DNA of 64,000 bases from Trichoplax sp. H2 (lineage: Eukaryota; Placozoa; Uniplacotomia; Trichoplacea). A program made the translations under genes and the position numbers. Of this stretch, positions 62,601-64,000 are shown in pieces. Below the pieces are notes generated by a model, which saw only the letters and a list, made by a program, of their open reading frames with translations, did not search any database and had not been told where the DNA came from. The first letter of the stretch is position 1. Every line of letters starts with the position of its first letter. Location: positions 1-64,000 of the forward strand of contig NOWV01000187.1 in NCBI GenBank assembly GCA_003344405.1, given 5' to 3'.

Positions 62601-62993
62601 TCTACTCAAATAACATGATGCTAAATTAAGTCTTAAATCAAAAATTGAAACTGTTGAAATTGAACTTTCAACAGAATGCTATGGCATAGTTATGTCTGTG
62701 GATGAAAGGATATTCAAAATTGATGATGCTTTACCTGTTTTGATGTTATAAGCTTTCGAACTGCTTTTTCGCTTTCATTCGAATATAAGCATAATGCTGC
62801 TATCAATTGATAGACAACTTTACGAATTGCCATATCTTCTGAACCTAAAACTATGGATTTATAAGTATAGAATTGCTTATTCATTCAAGACAGTGCTAAA
62901 AGCTCTCTCAAATTTCTGGTTTTCTCAACATCACCGAGTTTAATTACTGTGTTAACATGACTAGCTGGCAATGCCGATAGAAGTATGTCAAGG
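56649..62993 (-). CDS. INF2: INF2-like formin, 3' part (N-terminus not found)
   Basis: Minus-strand exons: 62935-62993, 62735-62844, 62451-62601, 62239-62254 (16-nt microexon), 61894-62032, 60829-61474, 59386-59534, 57747-58118, 57480-57695, 56649-57404. Phases close throughout, giving about 870 residues. Armadillo-type FH3: VVYQLIAALCLYSNESEKAV, INCVINIITDVRARIILRSK, ETLLALFQNLLLLMDHSNIG. FH2 start: MQWQPRYWIHLPAVTK with SIWNLIQ. FH2 middle: ISIFLLATS and LPYCEIKSSILTLESKLLLL. FH2 end: MEKQSRRLAHYFCEDKQTVD. Then IIDQLLDKVSYQFQ, like the INF2 WH2/DAD. INF2-type formins polymerise and sever actin at ER and mitochondria. The FH1 polyproline and the GNFLN core of FH2 are absent. The start codon lies upstream of 62993 or outside the window. 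Confidence 0.82.
58119..60828 (-). other. Large introns inside the INF2-like gene
   Basis: Two introns, 58119-59385 and 59535-60828, flank the 149-nt FH2 exon. No repeats or further exons are evident. The acceptor of the 149-nt exon (TTTTAAAAG) is weak and chosen by phase. Confidence 0.45.
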
Positions 62994-64000
62994 CTAAATA
63001 GAATACAATAAGGCTACTTCCAATACACTTAATATTAGCTGTTACTACTTGATAATTATAATTAATCCAGTAACTTAATATCGAATTATAGGATCAAGAT
63101 ATAATGCACATATGTCAAGTTTGGACCATGTGTTTGTGATTAATCTTTATCAAATATCGGTCACAACAAAAAACAATAAAGACAACTCTCAACAATCTTT
63201 ATGAAAGAGCGGAAATCCCATAATGCAGTTTTTAAAGGCTAGGTAATTTATCTCTCTACGTGGTGTTAATTAATACCACTAGACGTTGTAGGAACTAAGA
63301 TCCTGATACGTAGTATAAAGCAGAGATGGTTAAAACCCTATTATCAGCCGCTATTCTACCGCTGTTTCGTTTTTTATGCAAACTACTCCAAAATTGACCT
63401 ATATTAACTATCTAATTTACTTTCGATCGAATAAGGACTGTACGTTTATACGTCTCATTCTTTATAGTTTTTAGATTTTCCAATCCTAGACAGTCCGTGC
63501 CTTACATAATGCTAGAATGACATAATTAGAAAAATGAAATATGGCTTCTGAAATTAATATTGGGTAATAGGCGCATATTTGTGCGGTAAATTGTCGCAAT
63601 TTGATAAAGAATTAGAAGTTATGATTGCTCAAAAACGCTTGAAATGAAGTAATATTTAAATGGCATTATGCGATTTAGTCATATACAGTACAAAAAAAAA
63701 ATTAAGAGTAATTTTACTAAAGAACGAATTTAATAGTTACGATTTGCTCATCAGAATAGTTTGAAATATGTCCGGCTTTTATTTGTATAGGAAGCAAACT
63801 CATATTACAAGGGACAAAATTAGAGGTACGATTTGTTTGGAGTAGCTTACAGTTTAAAATATGTCCGGTAATTTATCCGTACTAATTAAGAATTAATTCT
63901 AAATATAATAGATCAAATTAGAAATAGAACAGTAATTTAGTTAACACTGCTTGAGGCATGTTCTATAATTTATTTTTGTAACATGACTGATTGTAACTGT
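62994..64000. other. Upstream end of the window, no supported exon
   Basis: The N-terminal exons of the INF2-like formin should lie upstream on the minus strand, but no segment here gives a convincing FH3 sequence with matching phase. Sequence near 63720-63870 contains a two-copy motif (AGAACGAATTTAATAGTTAC-type, then ACGATTTGYTYRKMRTAG and AAATATGTCCGG) spaced about 90 bp. Confidence 0.45.

Noticed and set aside
1-64000. Bacterial or endosymbiont origin
   Set aside because: Genes are interrupted by many GT-AG introns and encode animal-specific families; no ribosome-binding sites or operons.

Overview
This is nuclear DNA from an early-branching animal. It is AT-rich, uses the standard code, has many short GT-AG introns, and carries animal-specific orthologues (TMEM131, C4orf33/UPF0462, an INF2-type formin). 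It also has class A GPCR paralogues, a Helitron and LTR retrotransposon scars. The mix suggests a placozoan (Trichoplax/Hoilungia-like), but that is inference. All exon limits below come from reading splice sites and checking codon phase by eye.

Layout. 1-18.4 kb is a degenerate tandem duplication. A unit of left flank, single-exon GPCR and long non-coding tail occurs as GPCR A (4188-5141) and GPCR B (13969-14925), with a third copy of the left flank at 17631-18393. Unit 1 is interrupted by a Helitron (819-1837), a solo LTR (3164-3649) and two 20-N assembly gaps. Around the gaps the region downstream of GPCR A appears three times, two of the three carrying a second solo LTR. 18.4-24.0 kb shows no gene, only old repeats. 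At about 24.0 kb a CCAAT/E-box promoter leads into TMEM131 (+, 24225-39214, about 28 exons), whose 5-kb first intron holds several minisatellite arrays. 39.2-42.9 kb is intergenic with another array. 42968-47867 is a two-exon jacalin-like lectin gene whose 4.1-kb intron is largely filled by about 16 copies of a roughly 192-bp repeat. A roughly 122-bp array follows. 49064-52151 (-) is a complete five-exon C4orf33 homologue. 53831-56277 (+) is an unrecognised gene with unusually small introns. 56649-62993 (-) is an INF2-like formin missing its N-terminus; it has no polyproline FH1 and a shortened FH2. The last kilobase has no supported gene.

The genes are unrelated housekeeping or receptor genes and do not form a pathway: TMEM131 acts in ER cargo/collagen export, INF2 in actin dynamics, the GPCRs in signalling. 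The shared theme is architecture. Many large introns and spacers here hold their own local, diverged tandem array with a unit not seen elsewhere in the window. Two microexons (24 nt in TMEM131, 16 nt in INF2) are supported by phase and homology. The GPCR cluster gives natural empty-site controls for two LTR insertions.
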